Assembly: GCA_033980235.1 (NCBI GenBank)
Contig: CM067070.1
Coordinates: forward strand, 10,796,046-10,860,045
DNA from: Diadema setosum
Lineage: Eukaryota > Echinodermata > Echinoidea > Diadematoida > Diadematidae
Direction: 5' to 3'
DNA length: 64,000 nt
Shown: piece after piece, positions 24,901-35,374 of the stretch
Position numbering within the stretch: position 1 is the stretch's first letter
Layout: each line of letters opens with the position of its first letter
The notes under the pieces: model-generated
Databases searched by the model: none
What the model was told of the DNA's origin: nothing
Seen by the model: only the letters and a program-made list of their open reading frames with translations
Position numbers and translations under genes: made by a program

Positions 24901-25850
24901 TTCTATGTTCAAAAAAAAAAATCAATCATTCCATAATTACCCCACCCGACGCTTTAACGAGTTTCATTTACCACTTCTTCGAACGATTCTAGCAAAGAAT
25001 ACACTTGTTTACACTAGACCTAATTACTGGAATTCCCTGAACCACGATATAAAATCTGTTCCTTCTAATATATACTCCTTTAAAAGGAGACTGAAGTTTT
25101 TTCTTTTGCAATCCTATAAATACGACCCCCAGAATCAGATTAGTTCATAGGCTTATTTTGTTACCCGTCCGCAAAATCTTTATTGCCGTTCTTTTTATTA
25201 TTGTTACTTTTGCCTAAGCCTTGTTTATGATAAGATCCTCTTTAACTTATACCTCGCAGTTGAAGGGTTTGTTGTTTATTCTTCTTTTCTTCTTCTTCTC
25301 TTTCTTCCTCAAACCTCCGAGGATCGTTGTCTCTGTTGCATATTCCTGTCTGTTTTGTTACCTCTTTGTCGCTCTATAGTCTTGTTTCCTGTCGTGTCGT
25401 CAGGTCAGTTTTCTTTCCTATAAGTAGTCTTGTTGCTGTCCCAGTCTTGTCTCATGCTCATTATTTTGTTTGTTATTGTTTTGTGTGTAACTGTTTGTCC
25501 GTCTGTCTCTTAGTGGGCTGCTAAATTTTTTATGCCAAACTTTTCGTGCTGCTTTGTTGCTATATTCAGTCAAATTTTGCATTGAGTTTTTAATACACGA
25601 GGAGCCCACACTCTACAAGCATCGACTTTTTAGTGGGTCCCTCCGTTTTTTCACACAGTGTATATTGACAATTCTTTCATTTTCGTTACCTCTGCAGCAA
25701 TTGCAATGTATTGATACTGTTAGTTTTCCCCATTATTGTTGTTTTCTTTGTACAAATTTACATGCATTGTTTCTGTCACTCAAGAAAGTGAGATTTATGT
25801 TTATATTACTTTATTGTGGAAAAACGAATAAATTCGAACTTGAACTTGAA
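21995..25850 (+). mobile_element. Nearly full-length but dead CR1-like LINE
   Basis: ORF2 probably starts at ATG 21995 (MADLSNAPFHSVPND) and loses frame in a T tract (22032-22042). The endonuclease follows: SLLHFNIRSLNKHFDEL, then LSET with TGG changed to TGA at 22381, GIIYRPPNSNT ending in TAA at 22624, LLGDYNIDLL and SDVTDHFPI. The frame is lost again in a T tract near 23572 and once more near 23645. The reverse transcriptase (23707-24804) has KVIPIFKKGN, NYRPISLLS, SQFGFREKHS, FLDFSKAFDTINH, PQGSLLGPLLF and the catalytic YADD near 24295. Its C-terminal part continues at 24860-25150. The 3' end is a GAACTTGAACTTGAA tail at about 25833-25850. Intact elements copy their RNA at a nicked target; this copy has at least six lesions. 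It lies in the long intron of gene A, in opposite orientation. Confidence 0.92.
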
Positions 25851-26529
25851 TGTATCAACTATCTAGTAGCACTAGATCGAGAATGGCTAAGGGAGGGCGG
25901 AGTGCCCCCTGACTAATTTTGCAAGACCCTTTCTTTTCTTTTTCTTTTCTTTTATATCTTGAATCAATCTGTATAAGTAAATAAAGAAACGCAATTGATT
26001 TATTAAAATAGTCGAGCGCAAATCGTATGAAAAAATGCAGGTTTTACGTGAGCGGATCAAGAATTTAATTTGTAAAAGAGGGGGCCCTTTCACCCTAATC
26101 CCAAACCCAACATAGATCTATGCTACTTTAAGTAGAATTTACGAATTTAAGAACACTTTCAACTTTCCAAACTCCGATGCAGACTTTGGCATAGCGATGC
26201 TATTAGCCTACTGCCTGGTTGCATCCCGTTGTCGATCTCCCTGCATGCTCCGCTAGCGGTACGGTCGCTAGTCGATACACCTTGTAGCTAGCTCGCTCCA
26301 TCCAAATTTGCCCGGACCAAAATGGCGAACGCCTCCTATCGGTCACAGGGATTTTACGGAGTCTCCCCTCTAGTGTTCTTAGTATATATCTCTATGACTC
26401 GTACGCACACACCGATCGGATCGGAGCGACGCTCGCCGCTCGCCGCTCGCGCGTTGTGTGCCCGAGTCCACTGCTCTCTCTGTGTGCGTGTCCTCAATAT
26501 AGGGAGCTGCGTATGCAAAAGGCTATCTA
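25851..26529. repeat. Repeats; second copy of the 6.5-7.1 kb repeat at about 26320-26500
   Basis: Contains CTCTAGTGTTCTTAGTATAT, CGCTCGCCGCTCGC and CACTGCTCTCTCTGTGTG, matching the opposite strand of 6900-7000. No gene seen. Confidence 0.5.
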
Positions 26530-26534
26530 TGCAA

Positions 26535-27271
26535 CCATGGACCTAATATACATGGACTGTTCACAGCAGTCTTTCTTTGATGGAATCATCGTCGCCGACA
26601 CATGATTATGTGCATCTTAATGAGTACAATCATTCAGGTGTCTGGTCAATAACGATTGTGTGATGATGTATCGTCATTAACAAAAGAATCGTTTCCCTCA
26701 TTTAAGTCTTGTTTCGCCGATGTGCCTTTTTCAGACGGAAATGTCTTTGAATAAATACAGATGATGACGCGCAGCAAAACCCGAGATCATGACAAATTTT
26801 GTGTCAAAAGATGGGTAACTGCTGATTCGCACATTTTCGCACACGCATAATACCTTGCCTATTGGCAAGATATACCTGTTCTCTACCATTACCGTCCTTT
26901 TTTTGCTCTGGAATAAGCTGCAGAAAAATGAAATATTGAGATCACAAATTACAATCATTCTGCTAAAATGTTAGCTTTCTTTTAAAAACTTGCCTGCTTT
27001 TCCCAAGCGAGTTTGTTTGAGGCATGATTTCCTTACACACACCACAACTTCACATTCGCTTTACTTTATTTTTGTGAGTTATTTTCTTCTGCGCATATAG
27101 GTTTAGATTTCTCGAATCTCCATCTTGTTCTTCTCCCGGCTTGTTGGTGGTGACGATCATGGGATCAAAATAGTACAGCATGCTGAAAATGTCTTTGTGG
27201 AACTTTTGAGATGTACAGGTGCATGAATTGATTAACGATAAGATAAATATTCTTGTATATTAGGTCCATGG
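26535..27271. mobile_element. Unclassified 737-bp element with perfect 18-bp inverted ends and 5-bp target duplication
   Basis: The left end CCATGGACCTAATATACA and right end TGTATATTAGGTCCATGG are exact inverses. They are flanked by TGCAA on both sides (26530-26534 and 27272-27276). The inside shows no satellite or homopolymer tract, but the minus strand has an open stretch with coding-like composition (27050-27258). A 5-bp duplication does not fit the other elements in the window. Confidence 0.72.
27050..27258 (-). CDS. Unrecognised open frame inside the 737-bp element
   Basis: The frame reads about 68 codons, including CTCTSQKFHKDIFSMLYYFD, PMIVTTNKPGEEQDGDSRNL and a lysine-rich end, with a stop at 27050. 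It has no ATG of its own. An acceptor-like TTTTCAG precedes ATGCTGTACTAT. A second short candidate exon downstream on the same strand (about 26868-26936) runs LFQSKKRTVMVENRYILPIG into AAG|GTATT. I do not recognise either. It may be a captured host exon or a decayed element gene. Confidence 0.25.
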
Positions 27272-27276
27272 TGCAA

Positions 27277-28213
27277 CTTAAGTCAATATATACATATTAA
27301 TTCTGTTTGCCAAAAAGTGTCTCGTTTTGTTGGAATTTTAAACCGGTTGAAATATGAATTGCCAAAGTCTATATTATTCATCTTATATAATTCTTATGTT
27401 TCATCACATTTGACATATTGTAATTCTATCTGGGGGAATACATATTCTTCCCACTTGCAAAAGTTGATATTTTTACAAAAGAAGGCTATACGTATCTGCA
27501 CTGGCTCTACATATCAAGCGCCTACATCTGAATTATTCAAATCAGTGAAAACTCTGAAGTTAATAGATATCAAATAAGATGCAAATTGCCTCGTTGATAC
27601 AACGTTATCATTCACAATCTCTCCCTCCGTATTTTATGAATATGTTCATGAGTAATGCTGATGTTCACACTCATTATACTAGATCTTGTTACCAGATTCA
27701 CCGATGGTCTTTCTCAAATGATAGGTCCAAATAATTATTCATTACGGTATACTGGACCTGTATTGTGGAATGATTTGAACGTGAGCCATGTTTTTAATGT
27801 ACAATTTAATAATATCTTTAAAAAACAGTATAAAAAGATTCTTCTGAGTTTATACTGAAGTTCTATGTGAAAGTATCGGTTTTAGATTTTGGGTGATATC
27901 CTTATGTATTTTGACCATGTTAATTTGTTTGTTTGTTTCTGTATGTTTTTGCTTGTTTGTTTTCTCAGTTCAAATCTGTTTCTATACATTATTAGGTATG
28001 CACAGTCTTACAAGCCATTGAAAGGCTTTTTTATGTGCATTCCATTTTTCATCATTACAGTTGTGTACTTTGTGCTGATTTGTATAGCATATGAATGTAA
28101 CAATACCTTGTGTTAACGTTGTTTTGTTTTTTATGTCATGTGTTTGTTTTTTTTTATCCTTGTGGAATGATGGAAATAAACGAAATGAAATGAAATAAAA
28201 TGAATATGAAATG
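27277..28213 (+). mobile_element. 5'-truncated CR1-like LINE, C-terminal part and 3' tail
   Basis: Starts inside the thumb region of the reverse transcriptase (HINSVCQKVSRFVGILNRLK, then YNSYVSSHLTYCNSIWG and LQKKAIRICTG) and is interrupted after LKLIDIK. It continues with NNYSLRYTGPVLWNDL at 27732. The 3' end is an AAATG-type tail at 28165-28213. The same block occurs in the 22-25.9 kb LINE (HIDHICKIISRNIGVMNRLK), so they are related families. It ends only about 90 bp from a gene A exon. Confidence 0.85.
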
Positions 28214-28303
28214 AGTCTTATAATGAATTGCCTCATTATAAGAACAATCAGTTCAAATTCAAGCACTTTGTTTTCATGAACGTGAGAAAAGTAGGAGACT
28301 CAC

Positions 28304-28471
28304 CTATCCTATATTGGATCTGGGATGGAGACATTGCTAAGGCGATGCGAACGTCGCGGTCTGCACTGAGTTCAAAATCCAGAGACCACATATCTCTGGC
28401 TAGGTTCAGTCCATTATAAAAGTTGTAAGATTCTCGACTTCCACTGTCTGGTGTGTGGATTACGTTGCATG
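28304..28471 (-). CDS. Gene A exon: N-terminal half of FAMeT-like domain
   Basis: A pyrimidine-rich acceptor (CTCTTCCTCTTTTGAAG) precedes an exon of exactly 56 codons, phase 1 at both ends, with the donor G|GTGAGT. It reads CNVIHTPDSGSRES, YNFYNGLNLARDMWSLDFEL and SADRDVRIALAMSPSQIQYR. The W-x-[LF]-x-F-x-[LV]-x-[AS]-x2-D-[VA]-[HR]-IALS pattern is the first half of the FAMeT-like domain. The next exon in frame is 268-1, where the domain resumes with VIGG, so the intron is about 28 kb and filled with transposons. Its upstream neighbour is the EGF exon at 33117. Codon use is more GC-rich than the surrounding intron. Confidence 0.85.
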
Positions 28472-28955
28472 CTTCAAAAGAGGAAGAGAGTGAAATGAAA
28501 CGCGTAAAACTGAGTTACACGATGTAGATTCGCAAACACCACTTAGCCAAAGATGTCTTGCGTAATATACAAACATTCGGAGAATTGTTCCTTTTGCGTT
28601 AATATGTATCTACTTTTTTTTCCCTCTAATTCTTTCAGGGGAATAGATGATCGTCTCTGGCATCGCTGCCATTGATTGAATAAAAAAATAAAAATCCGCT
28701 TTCGAACTCGCCATGTATGGTAAAACTAAATATAAATATATAATCGACATTTTTAATGCAAGAGCAAAACAGTATTTGATTTTTAATTGGACTTTCAGCT
28801 GTTTAAGCTTAAACTTTTCTTGATAAAAGAAGTACATTCATATTTACTTATTCTAGGAGATTTTCTGATAACAGGAAAATGTTTTTGTGTTAATTATTCC
28901 CCCGTTCTTTTTATGCCTCCGCCAACGAAGTGGCAGGAGGTATTATGTTTTCGGG

Positions 28956-28993
28956 TCGTCCGTCCGTCCGTCCGTCCGTCCGTCCGTCCGTCC
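28956..28993. repeat. (GTCC)n microsatellite
   Basis: About nine GTCC units near the left end of the element. Confidence 0.95.
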
Positions 28994-29108
28994 CGTTTTG
29001 CTTTTGTCGATATCTCAAGAACCGTGTGGTGGTTTTACATCAAACTTGGGATGAGGGTATATCCTGGGGGGATAATACTTTGTTTGGATTTTAGGGTCAC
29101 GGGGTCAA

Positions 29109-29121
29109 AGGTCAAAGGTCA
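29109..29121 (+). promoter_or_regulatory. Perfect DR1 nuclear-receptor half-site pair
   Basis: AGGTCAAAGGTCA, the consensus direct repeat with 1-bp spacing bound by HNF4, RXR and COUP-TF type receptors. Identical 13-mers recur at 29426-29438 and 29557-29569 in the same element. The sequence match is exact; function is not shown. Confidence 0.5.
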
Positions 29122-29613
29122 CAGGTTATTTTGTGAAAAAAGGGTTGAAAATTCATGTTTTTCTCCGTATCTCGCAAATGGTTCAAGGTATCTCCATGGA
29201 ACTTAGTATATATGCTTGTTCCAATGGGCAGTGATTATCTAGGGAAGTTGGGGGTCATGGTTCAAAGGTCAGGGGTTCAAAGGTCAAGGTCAACTCCTCA
29301 AACTATCACTACTTTCCTTATATTTATGCAATGCCTGAAAGTTTTTTTTTTTTTACTTGATGTATGCATGTATTACCAAACATATATTCTGTGGGAAGTT
29401 TCTTGCCAAAAGGTCAAAGGACAAAAGGTCAAAGGTCAAGTGAAAGTGCTGAATTGCACTTTTTCCTCCATATCTCAAAAGTAACTCAAGGTATCATCAT
29501 AAAAACTTACATATTCATGCATGTTCAACCTAACAGTGATTCTCTTTGGAACGGTGAGGTCAAAGGTCAAAGGCCAGGTTTAGATAATGCTATTTTCCCA
29601 TTTGATACTGAAA

Positions 29614-32506
29614 CAACGGCGTAAATCCATACTGAGGAGTGGGGGGATGGTCACCATCACCACGATTACAAGCTCATTACCGGACCGGCGCAGCCTTTCT
29701 TTTTTTTTTGGGGGGGGGGGGGGGGTGGGTGGGGTGGGGGGGGGGGGTGGGGGGAGAAGCGTTGTGCCCCCTGCCCCCCCCCCCCCCACACACACACACA
29801 CACACATACTTTACAGGGATCGGATGCCCCACTCTTTTGCATGAAATCAGGCGCAACTGCTGGCAATTACTGGCAGCAACATCAGGAGAATGGCATAGCA
29901 GTTAAATGCGAGCGAGCGGGGCGAGCGAGCTTGAAAATTTTGACACTTTACAGTCCATAGACTGCCGTTTGTGGCTGTATTTTTTCGCTTTGGAAATTAT
30001 GGGGGCACACCGGGCGCAACTGCCGGCAATCGGGCAGCAACATCAGAATGGCATAACGATTAAATGCGAGCGAGCGAAGCGAGTGAGCTTGACAATTTTG
30101 ATATTTTTCAGTCCCACATGTCCTTTGTGGCTGTACTAGTATTTTTTTCGCTTTGGAAATTAAGGGGGGGGGGCGCACCGGGCGAAAACTGCTGGCAGTT
30201 ACTGGCAGCAACATCAGGAGAATGGCATAATGATTAAATGCGAGCGAGCGAAGCGAATGAGCTTGAAAATTTTGACATTTTCCAGTCCCAAAAACTGTCG
30301 TTTGTTGCTGTATTTTTTCGCTTTGGAAATTTAGGGGGCGCACCGGGCAAAAACTGTTGGCAATTACTGGCAGCAACATCAGGAGAATGGTATAATGATT
30401 AAATGCGAGCGAGAGAAGCGAGCGAGCTTCAAAATTTTGACATTTGACAGTCCAAAAACTGCCGTTTGTAGCTATATTTTTCGCTTTTGGAAATTAAGGG
30501 GGCGCACCGGGCGAAAACTGCTGGCAATTACTGGCAGCAACATCAGGAGAATGGAATAATTATTAAATGCGAGCGAGCGAAGCGAGCGAGCTTCAAAAAT
30601 TTGGTATTTTACAGTCCCCAAACTGCCGTTTGTTGCTATATTTTTCGCTTTGGAAATTAAGGGGGGCGCACCTGCTCACAATCACTGGCAGCAACATCAG
30701 GAGAATGGCATAGCGATTAAATGCGAGCGAGCGGAGCGAGCGAGCTTGAACATTTTGACATTTTACAGTCTAAAAACTGCAGTTTGTAGCTATACTTTTT
30801 CGCTTTGGAAATTTACCCATAGGGGGCACACCAAGTGCAACTGCCGGCAATTACTGGCAGCAACATCAGGAGAATGGCATAGCGGTTAAATGCGAGCGAG
30901 CGGAGCGAGCGAGCTTGAAAATTTTGACATTTTATAGTCCAAAGATTGCCGTTTGTGGCTGTATTTTTTCGCTTTGGAAATTAAGGGGGGGCGCACCTGC
31001 TCACAATCACTGGCAGCAACATCAGGAGAATGGCATAGCGATTAAATGCGAGCGAGCGGAGCGAGCGAGCTTGAAAATTTTGACATTTTACAGTCTAAAA
31101 ACTGCAGTTTGTAGCTATACTTTTTCGCTTTGGAAATTTACCCATAGGGGGCACACCGAGTGCATCTGCCGGCAATTACTGGCAGCAACATCAGGAGAAT
31201 GGCATAGCGGTTAAATGCGAGCGAGCGGAGCGAGCGAGCTTGAAAATTTTGACATTTTACTGTCCAAAGACTGCCGTCTGTGGCTGTATTTTTTCGCTTT
31301 GGAAATTAAGGGGGCACACCGGGCGCAACTGCCGGCAATTACTGGCAGCAACATCAGGAGAATGGCATACTGATTAAATGCTAGCGAGCGAAGCGAGTGA
31401 GCTTGAAAATTTTGACATTTTCCAGTCCTAAAAACTGTCGTTTGTAGCTATATTTTCGCTTGGAAATTAAGGGGGCGCACTGGATGCACCTGCTGACAAT
31501 CACTGGCAGCAACATCAGGAGAATGGCATAGCGGTTAAATGCGAGCGAGCGGAGCGAGCGAGCTTTAAAATTTTATCATTTTACACTCCAATAACTGCCG
31601 TTTGTAGCTATATTTTTCCCTTTTGTTTGTCCCACTTTTATTTGAGAACCATCCCCCCCCCCATCGACGCCTCTATACATATTAGGTTGCTTTTGTTAAG
31701 TGAAAGATCTGCTGCACACTCTTTGATAAATTTAATTAGGGAATATACGTCTATGTCAAAAGTGTACAAAATTTATCCCTTATCTTATAGCGGACCTTTT
31801 GCATGTTCATGATTGCAATACAACGATCTGGTGCATAGTTCTGGCGATATTTGGACAATTTTCCATTAAGAAAGTTCGAGATTTGTCCTCATCTCGGGAA
31901 TTGCTTGGGGGATAAATGATTTGTCTGTCTAAACACTTCCTTTGGGGCGGGGCAAATGCCCCTTTGCCCCCCATTGATTCGACGTCCCTGATCTTCCCTT
32001 GGTATGTCCATAGATGTATCCTGACTGAGTCATCAGACACTGTCGTTTCTCAGGAATGATTCAGGAAATGGAGGGGATTCAATTATGGCGATAAAGTTGT
32101 TGTTATTGTTTGTTTGTATGTTTTCGTACATATTTTGCAGATGGTCCCAAGTCACTCGCGTCATAGCATGTTTACATGTAGACCTATACTATTTGACGTT
32201 GTCAACGCCTGAGCCATATCTTACAGTGTATGTCTATGTTACTTTCTTCGCGAGCGAGCGAAGCGAGCGAGCGCTTGAGAAAATTATACATTTCCCTACA
32301 AGATAGAATACTGTTCAGCTCTGTTACCTGTCTGAAGGCCGGCGTACAAACGTCATGCATTATGCCAAAATTGATACAATCACATTTCTGCTTCCTCCAT
32401 TTTTTCCCCTCAAAATTCAGGGGGGGATGATTGTACAGGCCATCCCCCCCTCCTCCATTTCAGGGGGGGGGGGGGGGATATATCCCCCCCGGGATTTACG
32501 CCCATG
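29614..32506. mobile_element. Non-autonomous hAT-type transposon (2.89 kb) with perfect 8-bp target duplication
   Basis: The left end CAACGGCGTAAATCC and right end GGATTTACGCCCATG (inverse with two mismatches) are flanked by identical TACTGAAA at 29606-29613 and 32507-32514. The interior holds G/C tracts near both ends (29710-29785, 32420-32490), an 11-copy satellite (29850-31620) and another GCGAGCGAAGCGAGCGAGC block at 32251. No transposase is present. It splits the older TA-flanked element. Confidence 0.93.
29850..31620. repeat. Satellite array, 11 units of about 163 bp
   Basis: The landmark CAGCAACATCAGGAGAATGG begins near 29874, 30035, 30206, 30371, 30535, 30689, 30858, 31014, 31183, 31346 and 31507 (spacings 154-171). 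Every unit has ATGCGAGCGAGCGAAGCGAG, AAAATTTTGACATTTTACAG and ACTGCCGTTTGTAGCTATA. Units at 30689/30858 and 31014/31183 form a duplicated dimer: both pairs share CACCTGCTCACAATCAC and TTTACCCATAGGGGGCACAC. Confidence 0.93.
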
Positions 32507-32790
32507 TACTGAAATTATACTTTTTCTCAATACCTTGAAAATTACTCAATGCATAAACTTATTAAAGGGTCAAAAGTCAAGTAAAAATCATCAGTTCCCC
32601 AAATACCTGCACTCTGACATCTTAATCATTCATCCAATTGAACCTAGTTCTAGGAAAGTGAACATTCAGCACATTTGTGGCAAACCTGTCATTTTAATAT
32701 TTTGCCAATTGTGTGAAACTGTCATCACACATTGTCAAGACATTGTACTATAGACCTATTAGGAGAACCATGCATTATGGCGGAGGCATA

Positions 32791-33116
32791 TCAGTCGCCG
32801 TAGCGATATATCTAGTCTTTTTCTAGTCCTTCCATGTGCTCTGTTCGGTATGATTCGAATTATTTTTTGTGTGTGCTATGAAATAAAACAACAGTCTTGT
32901 CAAGCTGATATGGCCTACTTGTAATAGGGCAAAGCCTTTGTATGATAGCGAAAAGAAGTGATAATTAAACAAAACTTGCATCAAATTCACAATATGTATA
33001 ATATGCATAATATCCACTATCGACATGACTTCAAATTTCAAATTAAAAAAAATTGACAGGAAATCGGAATATACGACGGTTCGGATAACCGCCGACTATC
33101 TGCTCCTTCTCCTTAC
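32791..33116. other. Intron of gene A
   Basis: No gene or element recognised between the TA-flanked element and the EGF exon. Confidence 0.5.
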
Positions 33117-33221
33117 AACAGTTCGGGCCAAAGAATTCTTCGTCGCAGGAGCACGTGTATCCAGTGTCTGTCGCCGTACAGTTTCCTCCATTGTCACAAG
33201 GTGAAGAAGCACAAGGTGTTT
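33117..33221 (-). CDS. Gene A exon: EGF-like domain
   Basis: Acceptor TTTCACAG, 35 codons in phase 1-1, donor TT|GTAAGG. The protein is TPCASSPCDNGGNC, TATDTGYTCSC, DEEFFGPNC. Cysteine spacing is C-x4-C-x5-C-x8-C-x-C-x8-C, the standard six-cysteine EGF fold, with DNGGNC and the G-Y/F-T-C-x-C core. There is no D-x-[DE] at the N-terminus, so it is probably not a calcium-binding EGF. In the transcript it lies between the sushi exon at 36060 and the FAMeT exon at 28471. Without the donor, the frame would read on to a TAA at 33043, but the phase-1 donor and typical EGF exon structure favour splicing. Confidence 0.87.
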
Positions 33222-33384
33222 CTGTGAAAGGAATGAATCTCCATAATGAGAAAATACTTCATGTAGTAGTAGTAGTCAGGGCAGGTGGGAAGTGGGGGGG
33301 GGGAGCTCGGCCTCCCACTTTTTTTTTTTTTACCTGTACACTGGAATATACATATGGGCTGTCACCACTTTGGTTTCTAATGAT

Positions 33385-33725
33385 ATAAATGGTATATTAT
33401 AATCTCTATGACAACGCAAAGTCTTGTGTTAAATGTAAGACTGAAAGGTCAGGGCTGTTTAATTGTAATTGTACGTCAAGGAGACAACTTATCCCCTCTT
33501 CTCTTTGCAATATATCTAAATAATTTTGAATTTTATTTGAGCCGCAGTTACAAGGGTTTAAGTTTTGTGGCTTATAAGATCAGGATGTGTTTAAGTGATG
33601 ATGATGTAGAGATTTATTTGAGATTGTTTGTATTACTCAATGCTGATGATACGATCGTAATGGCAGAAAGTCCGTCTGACCTCCAAAAATCCCTAGATGC
33701 TTTATTTTGTTATTGCGATTTATGA
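33385..33725 (+). mobile_element. LINE reverse-transcriptase fragment
   Basis: A short remnant of a second LINE type. A block reading NLYDNAKSCV shifts frame, then gives VRQGDNLSPLLFAIYLNNFE, LRLFVLLNADDTIVMAESP and SDLQKSLDAL. The first motif is the RT thumb-side RQG-x-LSPLLF box and NADD replaces the catalytic YADD. Both ends are truncated, and it is inactive. The wording differs from the CR1-like copies. Confidence 0.8.
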
Positions 33726-34832
33726 CATCTTACTGGACTTGGGTCATTCTTACATTCATATTATAGCGCCCTCTCTCATCCTTCTCTCATCTCTATAGTA
33801 GAATATCATGTATATGATTCAAAGAACAACCCAAGTCCACGTGATTTAAAGAACGACCCAAGTCCATCACACAAAATGGCCTCTCCACAATTAATGTAAA
33901 TGTTCTGCTAGGGCGAGGCGCGCCGTGCAAGCACACAATGCTATAAGTACGTATGGGTGGAAATCACTGTAAGAACAAGATCAGTGATGGAAATGAGCTG
34001 CATGCTTGGTGGAGGTCTGTGCTCTCAGAGTGCTTCTCTAGTTAAAAATTAATTTGCAGACATGCAAATGGCTGAATTGCGGAATATTGTACATATGGGT
34101 AAGAATATACATAAACATAAAATCATACTTTAATTAAGATGCAAAACTATATTCATTATAAAAACAACTAAAGAATGACACTTGATGAACAAAATTTCAG
34201 AATTGATAAATCACATTCATTCATATACATTGAAACATCTACTAATAAGCAAATTAAACATAATTATTACTTCACGATCATTATTATATACACATTCGTA
34301 TACAAATTTATAAACAATAATCCATGAAATATAATTATACAAATCATTGTATTTCTGCAGCAAAACTTTCAAGTTACTTTCATACTGAAAAAATAAAGAG
34401 AAAAAAAGATGACCTAGAGAGTGACCTAGCTACCCGGGAGATATCAAACACTTAGTATGGAGACGGAGAGAGAGAGGAGGACAGAAAAGGAATGAAAGAG
34501 ATATACAAGAGAGATAAAAAGAGATAGAAGAGAATACTGAGAATGAAATGTAAACAGATTATTATGATACAATTAATATATCTTTACCACCCTATTTTAA
34601 TTGAAAATATACATCTTTTCCATCAAACATAATCATTAAACTTATTTCAATATATATCATTAATTATAGAAATTATACAAACACGGAAGTACATGATTCC
34701 CACGCATATACAATAACCATACAAAGATATTAACGCCATGCATTTACCTATTATATTTCACACTCAAGTACTCTCACTATATCAAGCAAAGAGTCTTCTT
34801 CTCATGAGAGAAACAATCTAATGTTTGCGCCT
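33726..34832. other. Intron of gene A, no exon seen
   Basis: AT-rich, with a purine-rich patch at 34455-34540. A short inverted pair 'gacttgggtcattctt' (33738) / 'aagaacgacccaagtc' (33850) suggests a small decayed MITE. Confidence 0.45.
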
Positions 34833-35200
34833 TTAAAGGTTATGGCTAGTAACTGATCAGTGGGAATCAGTGGGAATGCTGGGGGATGATTGTTTCAATT
34901 CTTGTTGGATTCATTTAAGAGTACACTATATATCTATTGTTGTGTGGAAATTATTTGCTTCAGAACGGTCTCGGCATATTCAAGTAATGTGCAGTTTAAT
35001 GCCCCGTCATTGTACAGGCATGCAAACCTGGACACATTAAACTGCACTTTACTCGAATATGAGACCATTCTAAAGCAAATGATTTTCACAGAACAACAAA
35101 TATATGATGTACTCTAAAATGAATCCCACAAGGATTGGAATAATCATCCCCCAGCATTCCCACTGATTCCCATTGATCAGTTACTAGCCACTCCCTTTAA
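34833..35200. mobile_element. TTAA-flanked foldback MITE (368 bp)
   Basis: TTAA at both ends. The arms TGGCTAGTAACTGATCAGTG ... GGGAATGCTGGGGGATGATT and their complement extend over most of the element, so the whole unit can fold into one hairpin. TTAA targets point to piggyBac- or Kolobok-type mobilisation. Confidence 0.85.
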
Positions 35201-35341
35201 GTTATGTTTCATTGTGAGCTCTGAATTGGTCTTACTTGTTGAATTTAAAAGTGCGAGTGCTTGAAAATTAATGTAATATGACTCATGTGCACTGATGTGT
35301 GAAACGTGAAATTGCACAAAATATAGAATTAAATTGCTATT

Positions 35342-35374
<33 letters not shown>

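Larger units (their letters stand above)
28912..32790. mobile_element. TA-flanked element with AGGTCA (DR1) repeats, interrupted by a hAT insertion
   Basis: Ends TATGCCTCCGCCA and TGGCGGAGGCATA are inverse. The left part has a (GTCC)n run (28956-28993), then several lines of 'ggtcaaaggtca' and phrases such as ATATCTCAAGAACCG and AAGGTATCTCCATGGAAC. The right part resumes at 32507 with TTATACTTTTTCTC and TTAAAGGGTCAAAAGTCA. Removing the 2.9-kb hAT insert leaves about 980 bp. No protein is encoded. This is an abundant type of repeat in marine invertebrate genomes as I remember it. Confidence 0.75.

Noticed and set aside
29580..29905. Glycine- or proline-rich frames on both strands
   Set aside because: Translations of G/C homopolymer and CA repeats within the hAT element.
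30650..31214. Two similar frames encoding KCERAERASL-type peptides
   Set aside because: They repeat because they are satellite units, not gene duplicates.
33043..33116. EGF exon read through to a TAA at 33043 as the end of gene A
   Set aside because: A GTAAGG donor in the correct phase lies right after the sixth cysteine, and the FAMeT exons continue in phase.
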